Origin: CAVQAH01 sp963784195
GTDB taxonomy: Bacteria > Acidobacteriota > Vicinamibacteria > Vicinamibacterales > 2-12-FULL-66-21
Direction: 5' to 3'
DNA: 64,000 nucleotides
Assembly (NCBI GenBank): GCA_963784195.1
Contig: CAWARA010000013.1
Location: 310,001-374,000, forward strand
In this document: positions 20,243 to 30,071 of the stretch, one piece after another
Layout: every line of letters begins with the position of its first letter
How positions within the stretch are numbered: the stretch's first letter is position 1
Program-made: the position numbers and the translations under genes
Notes under the pieces: model-generated
Database searches by the model: none
What the model was told of the DNA's origin: nothing
The model's input: the letters and a program-made list of their open reading frames with translations, nothing else

Positions 20243-21214
20243 TCAATGACGCGCAGTGGAATGCCCTTCATCTGCACACGTGGCAATTTGCGATCGCGTG
20301 ATCGAGGCACTCGCGTCGGACCGATCCATTGAAGCTTTCGCCAGACAAGCTGACTGTCTCTCACCGGGCCCGTCGCTGAAAATATATCGATACCCCAGCA
20401 CGACGACGATGGCGAGGGCCGCGCCCGCGAGCGTGTCGAGGACGTAGTGGAAGCGGCCGTACACGGTGGCGATCATCATACTCCCGGTGATTGGGACGAG
20501 CAGGTACGCGAGCCGACGCTGGTGCCGCCACGCGACTAGGCTCACGACGACCGCACCCGACACGTGCGCGCTGGGAAACGCCCCGCCGCGCGCGCCGCCG
20601 CGCGCCGACATCTGATGTACGAGATCGAAGAAGAAGTGGCCGGAGAGCGGCGGGCCCAGGCGCTGCGACAGGTAGTACGGGCTGTCCACCGGCAGCAGGA
20701 TGAAGAACAGGTAGCTCCCCAACAGCACGGTCGAGAGCATCAGCAGCAGCTCACCGAAGGCCGCCCGCCGTCCGCTGACGTACCAGTACGCGGTCACCGA
20801 TGGAATGACGATCACGTAGGACAGGTAGCAAGAATGCAGGTACTCGGACAGCGGCACGAACGCCAGCCGTTCGCTCAGGTACAGGCTCGGTTGCCCGGCG
20901 AACAGCGCCGACTCCCAGGCCGGAATCGCCGCGGTCAACCGCCAGTCGCCAATGGCCGCCGCGAGCACCTCCACTTCCTTGTAGAGGAGAGGAAACAGCA
21001 TCAATGGATGCCAGTCGCGAATCACGCGAAGGATCCCCGCCGACGGCCTCGCGCGGTTCAGGATCAGCAACGACCCGGAGAGCGTTACGTGCACCGCGAC
21101 CAGCCAGACGCGGCCTGGAACGGTATTTCCGAGGATCACAACCAAGGCGGCCGTGATCGCCAGATACGACGCCGTCAGTGTCGTCGTCCAGCGCGCGACA
21201 TCAACGGGCGGCAT
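20243..21214 (-). CDS. PAP2-superfamily membrane phosphatase
   Basis: Integral membrane protein of 323 residues with about six hydrophobic helices. The PAP2 motif pieces are FPSAHVSG (catalytic His, about residue 220) and RFHYVLDTLAG (second His and Asp), preceded by the Arg-containing MSARGGARGG loop that substitutes the usual KxxxxxxRP region. Probably an undecaprenyl or lipid phosphatase or an inositol-phosphoceramide-synthase-like enzyme (the AUR1-like spacing fits). A CATAAT lies only 5 bases upstream of the ATG with no Shine-Dalgarno, so the transcript may be leaderless. The polar tail after residue 285 is unusual and may be extended. Confidence 0.8.
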   Translation of the reverse strand: MPPVDVARWTTTLTASYLAITAALVVILGNTVPGRVWLVAVHVTLSGSLLILNRARPSAGILRVIRDWHPLMLFPLLYKEVEVLAAAIGDWRLTAAIPAWESALFAGQPSLYLSERLAFVPLSEYLHSCYLSYVIVIPSVTAYWYVSGRRAAFGELLLMLSTVLLGSYLFFILLPVDSPYYLSQRLGPPLSGHFFFDLVHQMSARGGARGGAFPSAHVSGAVVVSLVAWRHQRRLAYLLVPITGSMMIATVYGRFHYVLDTLAGAALAIVVVLGYRYIFSDGPGERQSACLAKASMDRSDASASITRSQIATCADEGHSTARH

Positions 21215-21379
21215 TCACCATTATGATCCGAGTATGCTGCGGCCGCAGCTGTCGTCACGTCATCGCAGGGAAGTCCGCCCCTCCTCATCGCCCTCGCCGA
21301 TTCCCCTTGCCAGCGGCTGGCCGTCTCCCAGACTATTCTGGGGCCACCTACCACGCCGGATCGCACGCGAGGACGCAGC

Positions 21380-24021
21380 ATGGCCGAAGACCGCCCGGAC
21401 GATAGCAACCGCCCGACCTTTACCCAGATGCCGGCGCCGGCGGGCGGCGACAGCCCGCGGCGCGTCGGTCCCTACCGCATCCTGCGGAAAGTCGGCGAAG
21501 GCGGCATGGGCGTCGTCTACGAGGCGGAGCAGGAGGTGCCCGTTCGCCGGACGGTCGCGCTCAAGTTGATCAAGTGGGGCATGGACACCAAGGAAGTCCT
21601 GGCCCGTTTCGATTCCGAGCGACAGGCCCTGGCCCTGATGAATCATCCGAACATCGCGCGCGTCTACGACGCGGGGGCGACGGCGGAGGGCCGCCCTTAC
21701 TTCGCGATGGAGTACGTGCAGGGGATTCCCATCACGGAGTACTGCGACAAGCATCGGCTCGCGATCCGCGACCGGTTGACGCTGTTCGTCGACGTTTGCG
21801 AGGGTGTGCAGCACGCGCACCAGAAGGGCATCATCCATCGGGACATCAAGCCGTCCAACATCCTGGTCTCGACGCAAGACGATGAGCGGATCCCGAAGAT
21901 CATCGACTTCGGCGTCGCCAAGGCGATCTCGCAGCGGCTCACCGAGCACACGGCCTACACCGAGCTCGGACAGCTGATCGGGACGCCGGAGTACATGAGC
22001 CCCGAACAGGCCGAGATGACCAATCTCGACATCGACACCCGCACGGACGTGTATTCGCTCGGTGTGCTGCTCTACGAACTGCTCTCGGGCCATCAGCCAT
22101 TCGATGCCAAGGAGCTGCGGCGGGCCGGCATGGCCGAGATCCAGCGAAAGCTGCGGCACGACGAACCGCCGCGGCCGAGCAGCCGAGTCACCTTCGGCGC
22201 GGAGGATTCGACGGTCTCGGCGACCAACCGGCGTGCGGACGTGCGCGCGCTTGGACGCGCGATCGCGGGCGACCTCGACTGGATCACGATGAAGGCGATC
22301 GAGAAGGATCGCGTGCGGCGATATGAAACCGCGCACGCGCTCGCACTCGACGTCCTTCGCCATCTCAATGACCAGCCGGTCCTCGCCGGTCCCCCGAGCG
22401 GCTTCTACCGCGCGCGCAAAATGTTCCGCCGCCACCGCGTGAGCATCGTCGCCGCCGCCGCCGTCGTCCTCGCATTGATCGCCGGCGTCGTCGGCACGTC
22501 CTGGGCGCTGCTGCGGGCGGTGCGTGCCGAACGGCAGGCCGCCACGGAAGCGGTGGAAGCGCGGCGCCAGACCGCCATCGCCGAGGCGGTCAACGGATTT
22601 CTGAACAACGATCTGCTCGCCGCCGCGGCGCCATCGGCGGCGCGAGGCCAGGGCAAGGACGTCACGATGCGCCAGGCGCTCGACGTCGCGGCCGAGCGGA
22701 TCGATCGCGCGTCTCAGGGCACAGGACGTTTCGCCTCCGAACCGCTCGTCGAAGCGGCGATTCGCATCGCGATCGGGTCCACCTATCGGGCGCTCGGCGA
22801 GTACGCGGCGGCGGAGCCGCACCTGCGGCGCGCCGTGGAGTTACGGCGCGGCGCACTCGGCGCCGACCATCAAGAGACCGTCCGCGCGGTGAATCAACTG
22901 GCGAACCTCCACTGGCGCCAGGGACGACTCGACCAGGCCGAGCCGCTGTTTCGAGAAGCGTACGACGTCACGCGCCGCCGGCTCGGCGACGACCACGAAG
23001 ATACGATGGCGTACGAGATGAACCTGGCCAACGTGTTCCGCGCACGCGGGCGCTTCCAGGAGGCGGAGCCACTCTACGAGCACAATCTCGAGACGCGGTT
23101 GCGTGTCCTCGGCGCCGACCATCCGGGCACGCTCGACACCATGGGGAATCTCGCGAACCATTACCAGGAGACCGGACGCTACGACAAGGCCGAGGCCCTC
23201 CATCGCCGCGCGCTCGACGGCGCGGCGTCGCGTCCAGGGACCGAAGGCGCCCGGCACCGTCAGCGAGATGAACAACCTCGCCAACGATCTGGCGCTGCTG
23301 GGACGGTACGAGGAAGCCGGAACCCTCATGCGCGAGACCCTCGCGCTCAAGACAGAGCTCTATGGCGCCGGTCATCCGACGACGCTCAACACCGTGGATA
23401 GTCTCGGGAGCCTCAACGAGCTGCTCGGACATGACGCGGAGGCCGAAGCCCTCCACCGCCGGGCACTCGAGGGCCGCAGCCGCGCGCTCGGGCCGGACCA
23501 CGCCCGTACGTTGCAATCGAGCGAGCGGCTGGCTGGGGTGCTCGTCAACCTGGGCCGCTTCGCGGAAGCCGAGCATCTCGCGGCGAATGCAGCCGCGAGA
23601 GCTGCTGGCCACCCTCGGCGAGAGGCACCTCGATACCGTAGCCGCGCACGGCACCCGCGCGCGGGCGCTGTTGGGCCTTGGACGAGCGGTCGAGGCCGAG
23701 GCGCTCTTGCGGAGTCAGCTGACGATCCTCGCAGACAAGAAGGCCAAGGGGGAGGACATCGGCGAGGGGACGGCGCTCACGCAGCAGCTGCGCGTTCAGG
23801 AGGGAATGGCCCTTGCCGCGCTCAGCCGGCGGGCCGAGGCCGAAGCGATCCTGCTCGAGTCAGTGCCGCAGTTGCCGGCGAAGACGGCCGCTTCGACCCG
23901 AGCCATTCGCTTCGTCGCGGACTTCTACGAGCGATGGAATCGAGAGCAGCCAGACGCAGCGCGCGCGGCACACGCAGCAGAATGGCGGCAGCGCCTCGAC
24001 GCGTCTTCTCCGGCACGCTAG
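21380..24021 (+). CDS. Ser/Thr protein kinase with C-terminal TPR array (frame changes)
   Basis: Kinase domain at residues ~30-320: VGEGGMGVVYEAEQ, VALKLIKWG, HRDIKPSNILV, DFGVA and GTPEYMSPEQ. A transmembrane helix (VSIVAAAAVVLALIAGVVGTSW, ~residues 354-375) leads into a periplasmic coiled segment and a long tetratricopeptide array of the kinesin-light-chain type (repeats of LGADHPGTL / EALHRRAL). Frame changes near 23225 and 23590 split the array; the TPRs continue in register across both, giving ~880 residues. The class is common in Acidobacteriota and Planctomycetes. Signal and targets unknown. No partner gene is adjacent. Confidence 0.87.
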
Positions 24022-24153
24022 TCACCGCCGGACCTGGCGTCGGCTCGATCACGCTAAGCGACGAATCACTATTTCCAGCGCAAGTCTGCCGCTCGATCCG
24101 AATGCGCCGTGCATCAGTGCGGCACCCAGCGACAGCGCGCTAGCTTTAACCAG

Positions 24154-24757
24154 TCACTGCCTGATACACCGGACGGAAATAGCCATCTGCTTCTCGCCCT
24201 GGGGCTGACGATGGAGAGCTTGCCCGTTTTGGCCGAAGTTGTAATACGGGGCGCTGCCCGGATCGTTGTCTGATGCCGTCCAGTAAAACCCGTGCGCCTC
24301 TAACCGTGCGTACTGTCCATCGGAGCGATTGCCACCGAGCACAGCATTGAAGCCTGACGTGCCTCCGCTCAGCAGGGCCGTGAACGCTGCTCTACCTTGT
24401 CAGCCGAATCGTCGCTGACTCCGCCATAGCGCTTCGCCATCTGCCGCCATTCGTCATCGGTCGGCAAGCGCCAACCGTCTCCGAGCGACTGACACACCCG
24501 CTGCGCCGACTCCCACGTATACAAACGGCCATATCGACGGCAATTCGGCTCGGCATCGTCGTAACAATAGGATGGCGACGCGTTGACGTTCAGATTGGCA
24601 GTCGTCCACTCTTTACCGTCCGCCATCCGTTTGGAAGAAGAGATCGTGCCGGACACGTTCTGGTCTTTCGCTGAACGTGCGTCGAGCCGGCGCTGCCAAC
24701 AGATCCCAAGGCAATACTCAGCGCGATTGCCACGACACGAATTCGAATCGGCGTCAT
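24154..24757 (-). CDS. Exported FISUMP-domain protein (frame changes)
   Basis: Three short frames on one strand form a Fibrobacter-succinogenes-major-paralogous-type protein: a signal peptide (TPIRIRVVAIALSIALGSVG) starting at 24757 behind GAGGACAAG, then MADGKEWTTANLNV, RYGRLYTWESAQRVCQ, GWRLPTDDEWRQM, and finally FYWTASDND and AISVRCIR. These are the standard blocks, with the WRLPTDDEW and final VRC(I/V) Cys conserved. Joins fall near 24640 and 24390. Family function is unknown beyond being secreted, FGE-fold-like surface proteins. About 200 residues after repair. Confidence 0.7.
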
Positions 24758-24862
24758 CTTGTCCTCGCCGCTACGGTGTACTGATGCCGCTTGACGGAAC
24801 CGCCGCCAAGGCGGATGCTTCAATCGGCCCTGGGCGACTGATCTGGAGTAGTCTCGCGTCGG

Positions 24863-25462
24863 ATGGCATCCCAGCAGCTCTGGAACGCCAATATTCACTA
24901 TCATTCGCTGCTCATCGAGGCAATCCCGCACGGAGCGCGTCGGGTTCTGGACGTGGGATGCGGTGACGGCATCCTCGCGGCGCGGTTGGCTCGGACCGGC
25001 GTTCCGCACGTAATCGGGCTCGATGTGGACGGGGCCGTACTCGACCGAGCGCGGGCGCGCCACGTTGGCATCACGGTCGAGTGGCGGCAGGGCGACGTTC
25101 TTGACGTTCCCTTCCAGGCTGGTTCGTTCGACGCCGTGGTGTCGGTCGCCACCCTTCATCACATGGATCCCGAAAAAGGGCTCGCCCGGTTCGCCGATTT
25201 GGTGAAGCCTGGAGGCGTGGTGGCTGTTGTCGGACTTGCAGCGAACAACTGGCGGGACCTCCCCTACGCGCTGGTCGCACACAGTGCTCGGCTCGCCCTG
25301 GGTTTCGCGCGCGGGCACTGGGAACACTCCGCGTCGACGGCGTGGCCACCTCCAGCAACCTATCGAGAAATGAAGGGCATCGCGAGCCGCGTCCTTCCTG
25401 GCGTTTGTTACAAACGGCACCTGCTTGGCCGGTACTCCTTGGTTTGGACGAAGCCTGTATAG
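24863..25462 (+). CDS. Class I SAM-dependent methyltransferase
   Basis: A 199-residue Rossmann methyltransferase. Motif I VLDVGCGDG (residues 28-36), acidic GLDVD at the end of strand 2, VEWRQGDVLDVPF and the motif IV region FDAVVSVATLHHMD are all present, as in UbiE/Methyltransf_11 proteins. The C-terminal part is short and may carry a membrane-associated helix; substrate unknown. No Shine-Dalgarno; TAGTCT ends 8 bases before the ATG, suggesting a leaderless transcript. Stands alone between two genes on the other strand. Confidence 0.85.
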   Translation: MASQQLWNANIHYHSLLIEAIPHGARRVLDVGCGDGILAARLARTGVPHVIGLDVDGAVLDRARARHVGITVEWRQGDVLDVPFQAGSFDAVVSVATLHHMDPEKGLARFADLVKPGGVVAVVGLAANNWRDLPYALVAHSARLALGFARGHWEHSASTAWPPPATYREMKGIASRVLPGVCYKRHLLGRYSLVWTKPV

Positions 25463-25618
25463 CAACGACCTTCAGCCTTCACCTTCCCAGGACCATTCAG
25501 GGTGACCTCACGTTGGTGGTACACGGGACGATTGCGGTGCCTGCCTGGCCTTTCATGGGGCGGCGAGTATCTTCGCCATCACCGTGAGCTACTCGCTCGA
25601 CAGTCCCCTTGGCTGCAA

Positions 25619-27263
25619 TCACTCTGTTCCAACTCGCGTGCCGTCGCAGAGAATGCGCGGTGCTCCCGTCGTCGGCTTGGGAAACTGGTGACGATCCCAC
25701 GTCGTCGTGGCAAAGTGTTTTCGATCGGACAAGTCATATAGGTAGGCCGCAGCCTCGCCTTGTCCCCGTATGTCGAATGGATCCGGGATCCGATCGCGCT
25801 CTTCGCCAATGGTGCGGAAATACGATCGGATGACCTCCGGCTCCCGGTAACCAGGCGCTGAATGCGTGTAGAAGAACCACACCCGCGGCCGGCCTCGGAA
25901 CTGATCGATCTCACGGAAGTAAGCGCGCGGCTCTTCGCGATGACAGCCGCCGCTGACCCAATCGCTCAAGCCCAAGCGCCTTCCATAGAATTCGATAGCC
26001 TTCTGCGCCCCAAAGTAAACGTAGAGGCGATCGCCGGGTTGCCAGCGGCTTGCAAGCGCAGCAGAGTACCGGGCGTGTTTCCTGAGTACAGGTAAGGCGG
26101 TGGGTGCACAAGCAGCACCAAGCCCGCGGCGTACTGGCAATCAAAACGGCCAAAGCGATTGGCACCAGACGTCCTCCTCCCGGCAACCAGCTTGTGAATC
26201 GCCTCCAGTCCAGCCATGGCGAGCACCAAAAGCGGCCAACCCGCATAAAGACTCACGCGCCCTTGAAAGGGCAAGAGTCTTACAGACGACGCTAGGATGG
26301 CCGCTGCAGCCGGGGCAACAATCAAAGAGGCTTTCCAAGGAGAGTGCCGCCCCAACACAATCAAGCCAACACAAGCGAGAGCAGCGCAGGCACTCACCAA
26401 GAATCGGCCGATCGTCCACTCTGCAGCGATGAACAGCAGCAGGAACCCGAGGGCGTCGAACAAGCGATTGGGAATCCACAGGAGCGCCAAGACACCGTTC
26501 CATGGCGCCGGTACAAACCCGTCGATCCAAAATCGGCGCATGTACACTGTTCGTCTCCGGATCCGTGAGCTTCAGCGCGAGAACACCCGCGGCGACGGCA
26601 GCAGACGCCCACAGCGCGCTCAGAAAGAGCAGCGGCAACACCGACGCCTGCGGGCGTTCGCGTAACCACCACCACACAAGGATCAAGCCGAGCACGCCAG
26701 CCGTTACAACAGCCGGAAAAGAGAAGAACATCGTGAGTCCACCGGCTAGGCCTGCCACAATCGCCTGGCGACGATCGTCGGGCCGCTCTGGATACGCAGC
26801 GCAAAGAGCACCAAAAGCAGGGTGGCGGCTACATCCCCAGAATACGGCTTGACATTGCCGCTGTACCAAATGAGCGATGGGCTTACTGCAAACAGGATCA
26901 GCGCGACCAGAGTGCGACACCGCCAAGCACGCGCAGCGACACTCGCCAGAACAGGAAGACCGCGCTACAGCCAGCAATCCATGGGCCGAGCCGGAGCGCG
27001 AGTTCGTTCACACCCAACAGTTCGCTCGGGGCTTTCACGGCGGCAACGAATCCGATGGGTGCCACCTGACGATAGCCAAGCGGCTGCGAGACGAGGTCCG
27101 CAAGCGACCGTTGCTGGAAATTCAGGGCCAACGATAGTTCGTCGGCCCAGAACGAGCCGTGTCCCAGGTATTGGATCGTGCGCAACGCGCAGGCCAGGAC
27201 CAAGATGACGATGACAGGAATGAGTGAGCGGCGCCAGCTACTGGAGTTGAAAGACACGCCCAT
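25619..27263 (-). CDS. ArnT/PMT-like polyprenyl-dependent glycosyltransferase (frame changes)
   Basis: Multi-pass membrane glycosyltransferase of the GT39/GT83 type. The N-terminal frame (26898-27263) has a first helix followed by GHGSFWADELSLALN, the first-loop Asp-Glu motif of this superfamily. Further helices appear in other frames (LTMFFSFPAVVTAGVLGLILVWWWL; WNGVLALLWIPNRLFDALGFLLLF), and a soluble C-terminal domain (GDRLYVYFGAQKAIEFY) lies in 25619-26140. At least four indels separate them. The order and topology match one ~540-residue protein. Sugar donor and acceptor are unknown; polyprenyl-phosphate sugar is expected. Confidence 0.7.
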
Positions 27264-27467
27264 CGTCGCTCTCCGCTCCGCGGAGTATACGCCGCGGTGC
27301 CGCGCCGCTGTTCGTTAAACGCCCTCACATAAGACGATGGTTGTCTCCGTGTAAGAAGGTACCGCGGTCCGTTAGAGGGATGATTCCCGTGCCCAACAAT
27401 CACAGGCAGCAGGGCGAACGAGGTATCCCTCTCTGTTGGAACTAGGAGTTCCACAGGTCGAGGATCC

Positions 27468-27827
27468 ATGCGGTGGACTGATATCGTGGAGCGCCGAAAC
27501 GGTGACGTAGTCATTCTCGATGTGCGGGGCACGATGACGTTATCCGTACCGCCGGGCGGTCTTGCCTCCCTATTGGACCGACTGGTACAGCAAGGTGACT
27601 GCAACATACTTGTCAGCCTGCGTCAGGTGCCGTACATCGATTCTCAGGGACTCGCAGACCTTATAGACGGGTTCAGAATTGCTCGAGGCGCAGGTGGTGC
27701 CCTTAAGCTGTGTCAGGTCGCCAAAGGCGTTCAGGAGTTGCTGACGGTCACGAAGCTCGCAACCTTTATCCAGGCGTTCGATTCGGAAGCGGAGGCCCTG
27801 AACAGTTTTCGATCTGCCGGACCTTAA
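27468..27827 (+). CDS. STAS-domain protein, anti-sigma-factor antagonist-like
   Basis: A 119-residue single STAS domain: DIVERRNGDVVILDVRGTMT, then VPYIDSQGLADLIDGF, where the Ser of DSQGL aligns with the phosphorylated Ser of SpoIIAA-like antagonists. It acts by binding an anti-sigma kinase when unphosphorylated. No RsbW-type kinase gene is adjacent, so its partner is elsewhere. It is divergent from the glycosyltransferase gene across ~200 bases that presumably hold both promoters. Confidence 0.85.
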   Translation: MRWTDIVERRNGDVVILDVRGTMTLSVPPGGLASLLDRLVQQGDCNILVSLRQVPYIDSQGLADLIDGFRIARGAGGALKLCQVAKGVQELLTVTKLATFIQAFDSEAEALNSFRSAGP

Positions 27828-28177
27828 TCCTTCAGGTATCCGAACGATGGTCGTCCTGATTCTTCCGCGTCTTTTCTCCTTATAGCCTGTAGCAAGACCC
27901 TGACCGGCACGAACCGCTGCAGTTCGTCACCCACTCGAGTCGCGCGATTCGGGCGTGTACTCGGCGGGTTAGTAAACACTGGGCGACTTTCGGGGACCGA
28001 TGCAGCATCGGCGCGCAGTCGCGGCGACGACCTCGGGTTGACGTCATGTTATCGAGGTCGGTCTAATCTGGCGACGGTTCGTGCTCGGGGCGCCTGCAAC
28101 ACCCACAGTTCCAATGAACGGCAGTATCGTTAGACGGCTCCGAGACCACGACAAGGAACTCGTGAAACGAGGAATCC
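27828..28177. other. Intergenic stretch without a gene
   Basis: About 350 bases between the STAS and cupin genes. No coding frame with family resemblance is visible. A TTGACG at 28038-28043 and TAATCT at 28064-28069 resemble promoter boxes but the 20-base spacer is poor. The cupin gene may have lost or frame-shifted its signal peptide here. Confidence 0.4.
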
Positions 28178-28729
28178 ATGGCGTCAAAAGTATCAGCTGC
28201 CGGGAAGGAGCGAATCCATGACACGTCGTACACCTGCTCATCGGCTGTCAACTCCTCGTGGCGTCCATTTGCCTGGTTCAAGCCGGTAAAACGGAGAACC
28301 CAAGGCTCCCGCGCAAGTGGGCCGCAGGCGACCCACACGGTAACGACGCCCGGCAACGTCCCGTGGAAGCCGTTCGTAACGCCAGGCTCCGAGATAGCTG
28401 TTTTGTCTGGCAACCCTGACGAAGCCGGGGCGCCGTTCGTCATTCGCATCAAGAACCCAAACGGCGCGAAGATTCCCCCGCACTGGCACCCGGGGGACGA
28501 ACACATCACCGTGCTGACGGGCACATTCGTCGTCGGAATGGGCCGCACCTTTGATCCCGCCGCAGGTCAGCAGCTAACGGTCGGTTCCAACATGTTGGTA
28601 CCCGAGCAGATGCCGCATTTCGCTTGGGCGAAAGGGGATGTGATTATCCAGGTGCATGGCATTGGGCCATTTCAGGTCATTTGGGTGAACCCTGCCGATG
28701 ATCCGACGAAGAAGCCGAGCAGCAGCTGA
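28178..28729 (+). CDS. Cupin-domain protein
   Basis: The conserved part begins near residue 55 (TTPGNVPWKPF) and forms a single cupin barrel. Motif 1 is IPPHWHPGDEHITVLTGTFVVG with His-x-His and Glu as metal ligands, and motif 2 is MPHFAWAKGD with the last His. Such small cupins are often exported and of unknown substrate. The first ~50 residues are Arg/Ser-rich and unlike a normal signal peptide, so the start is doubtful: either a later start or an upstream frame change is likely. Confidence 0.72.
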   Translation: MASKVSAAGKERIHDTSYTCSSAVNSSWRPFAWFKPVKRRTQGSRASGPQATHTVTTPGNVPWKPFVTPGSEIAVLSGNPDEAGAPFVIRIKNPNGAKIPPHWHPGDEHITVLTGTFVVGMGRTFDPAAGQQLTVGSNMLVPEQMPHFAWAKGDVIIQVHGIGPFQVIWVNPADDPTKKPSSS

Positions 28730-28799
28730 CTCGATCGTCGTCTAACCGTGCGCTGCACCAGACGGCCGCGCGATCTGTCAGCGGCCGCTGGTGAGCGCA

Positions 28800-28821
28800 G
28801 GCGTTACTCGCGAGTAACGCC
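28800..28821. promoter_or_regulatory. Perfect 22-bp palindrome, candidate operator
   Basis: A perfect inverted repeat centred on CGCG with core TTACTCGCGAGTAA, placed 67 bases before the 28888 gene and after the cupin gene. Length and symmetry fit a dimeric TetR-type repressor operator. Related half-sites (CTCGAGAGTAAC at 36325 region) occur elsewhere in the window. No regulator gene is adjacent. Confidence 0.45.
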
Positions 28822-28887
28822 ATAGTGGGAAGTTGAGACCTTGACGGGTTATCCTTGGCGTGAACTTCACCGCGTTCGGCAGGATCG

Positions 28888-29269
28888 ATGAACACCACGA
28901 TCGCGAAGTCACCGGCGACGGTGCCCGCCGCCACGCTCGAAACGTGGACGGCGCACGACTGGAGCCATGGCGTGCTCCTTCCCCATCTCGCGCCGCACGA
29001 TCGACTCATCGTTCGCACCCGCAACAGCACTTACGAGATCGTCGTCATGGTGCCCGACATCGCATCGGTCATGGTCCGCGGAGGGGCGTTCTTTGCCGAC
29101 TTCACTCCGGCGCGCGTGGCCGGCAGCTCGCTGGGCGGCGGCTTCCTCAAACTGCACGGCGTCTATGCCGGATTTCAGATGGAACTGGTGACCGACGATC
29201 TGCCGATCATTACGACGCGCGTACGAACAGGTCTCCGTCCTCCGGACGCGAGACGTCGCGGTCATGTAA
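28888..29269 (+). CDS. Conserved-looking small protein of unknown function (frame change at end)
   Basis: About 127 residues, soluble, with a beta-rich pattern: DRLIVRTRNSTYEIVVM, VMVRGGAFFADFTPARVAG and LGGGFLKLHGVYAGFQMEL. I do not recognise the family. The frame runs on to 29391 with low-complexity Arg/Pro sequence, but removing one G near 29236 makes it end as VSVLRTRDVAVM with a stop at 29269, which fits better. The gene follows the 22-bp palindrome, which may control it. Confidence 0.5.
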
Positions 29270-29361
29270 GGCGCCGCCCCGCGGTGCAGGTTGACCAGCA
29301 TCCCGATGAGACAACGCCCGTGACGCCTGGGGGGCGGGCTTCTGATCGGGCCGGGCCTGGC

Positions 29362-29399
29362 AGGGATTCCTCGTCACTTGGCGACCAGTGAGGAGTAAT
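29362..29399 (+). repeat. 38-bp direct repeat, copy 1
   Basis: Starts GATTCCTCG, contains CTTGGCGACCA and ends GAGTAATCCT. It aligns without gaps to 36301-36338 at 30 of 38 positions, in the same orientation. It lies directly after the 28888 gene and before the kinase remnant. Could be a shared regulatory box or the boundary of an inserted segment. Confidence 0.5.
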
Positions 29400-29453
29400 C
29401 CTCCACGGGGCGTCTCAGAACGTCGAAGCGCACGCGGCCGCTGCGACGCGACG

Positions 29454-29775
29454 CTACTTCGTCGGCATGAGCCGCTTCAGCTCCTCGAACCAGTTTTGCA
29501 CCAGGATCAGGTTCGACGCCGCTCCGCCGCCGCCGCCTTCCGGCTGGCCACTGCCGATGATCACGAACCGTCCATCCGGGGCGATGTGGTACGGCCGACC
29601 ACTGAGAACGGCGTACATTGCAAATTCGAACAACACCTGCGGACGCCCGGCGACGAGCGTCGTCCCTGGCTGCACCGGGACCGCAAGGATCTGCCGACTG
29701 TCCAAGCTGCTGAAGAATAGTTCCCGGCCGTCACGCGACCAGAGGGGGAGATGGCCGCCGCCCGTCGAGATCTTT
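29454..29775 (-). pseudogene. Remnant of a kinase/TolB beta-propeller C-terminus
   Basis: The frame ends like the WD40-type kinase at 16031-18812: QKISTGGGHLPLWSRDGREL, ILAVPVQ, YHIAPDGRFVII, and the terminal LVQNWFEELKRLMPT. Only the last two propeller blades are present. Upstream of about 29775 on its strand no propeller, transmembrane helix or kinase domain can be found in any frame; that DNA belongs to the leader of the carboxylesterase gene. It is therefore a truncated relic, possibly cut when the esterase/glycosidase segment arrived. Confidence 0.7.
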
Positions 29776-30071
29776 TGCCGATTTCCGAGCTCCGGGCGCG
29801 CGCTGTACGCGCTTCCACTCGATGTCGCCGCGCTTGCGCGACGCGGATGATGGCACAGGATCGCGTGCGACGTACGCGTTTTCGCGGCCTGCGGCGCGGT
29901 GAGCGACGACTATGGCGATGTCGTCCGGGCGCGATTTTCCCTCGTGCGCTCTGCCCGCCGACCGTATACTCCCTGCACGCGCTTACATGGCGATCATCGC
30001 AGCCTCGCTGGCCGAGAACCTGCTCGCGGTCGCGCGATGCAAGCGCTTCATCGCCGACTCGGGGGGATTGC

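Noticed and set aside
21260..22822. Open frame of 520 codons opposite the third kinase
   Set aside because: Shadow of the kinase domain; low-complexity Arg/Asp composition and no start signal.
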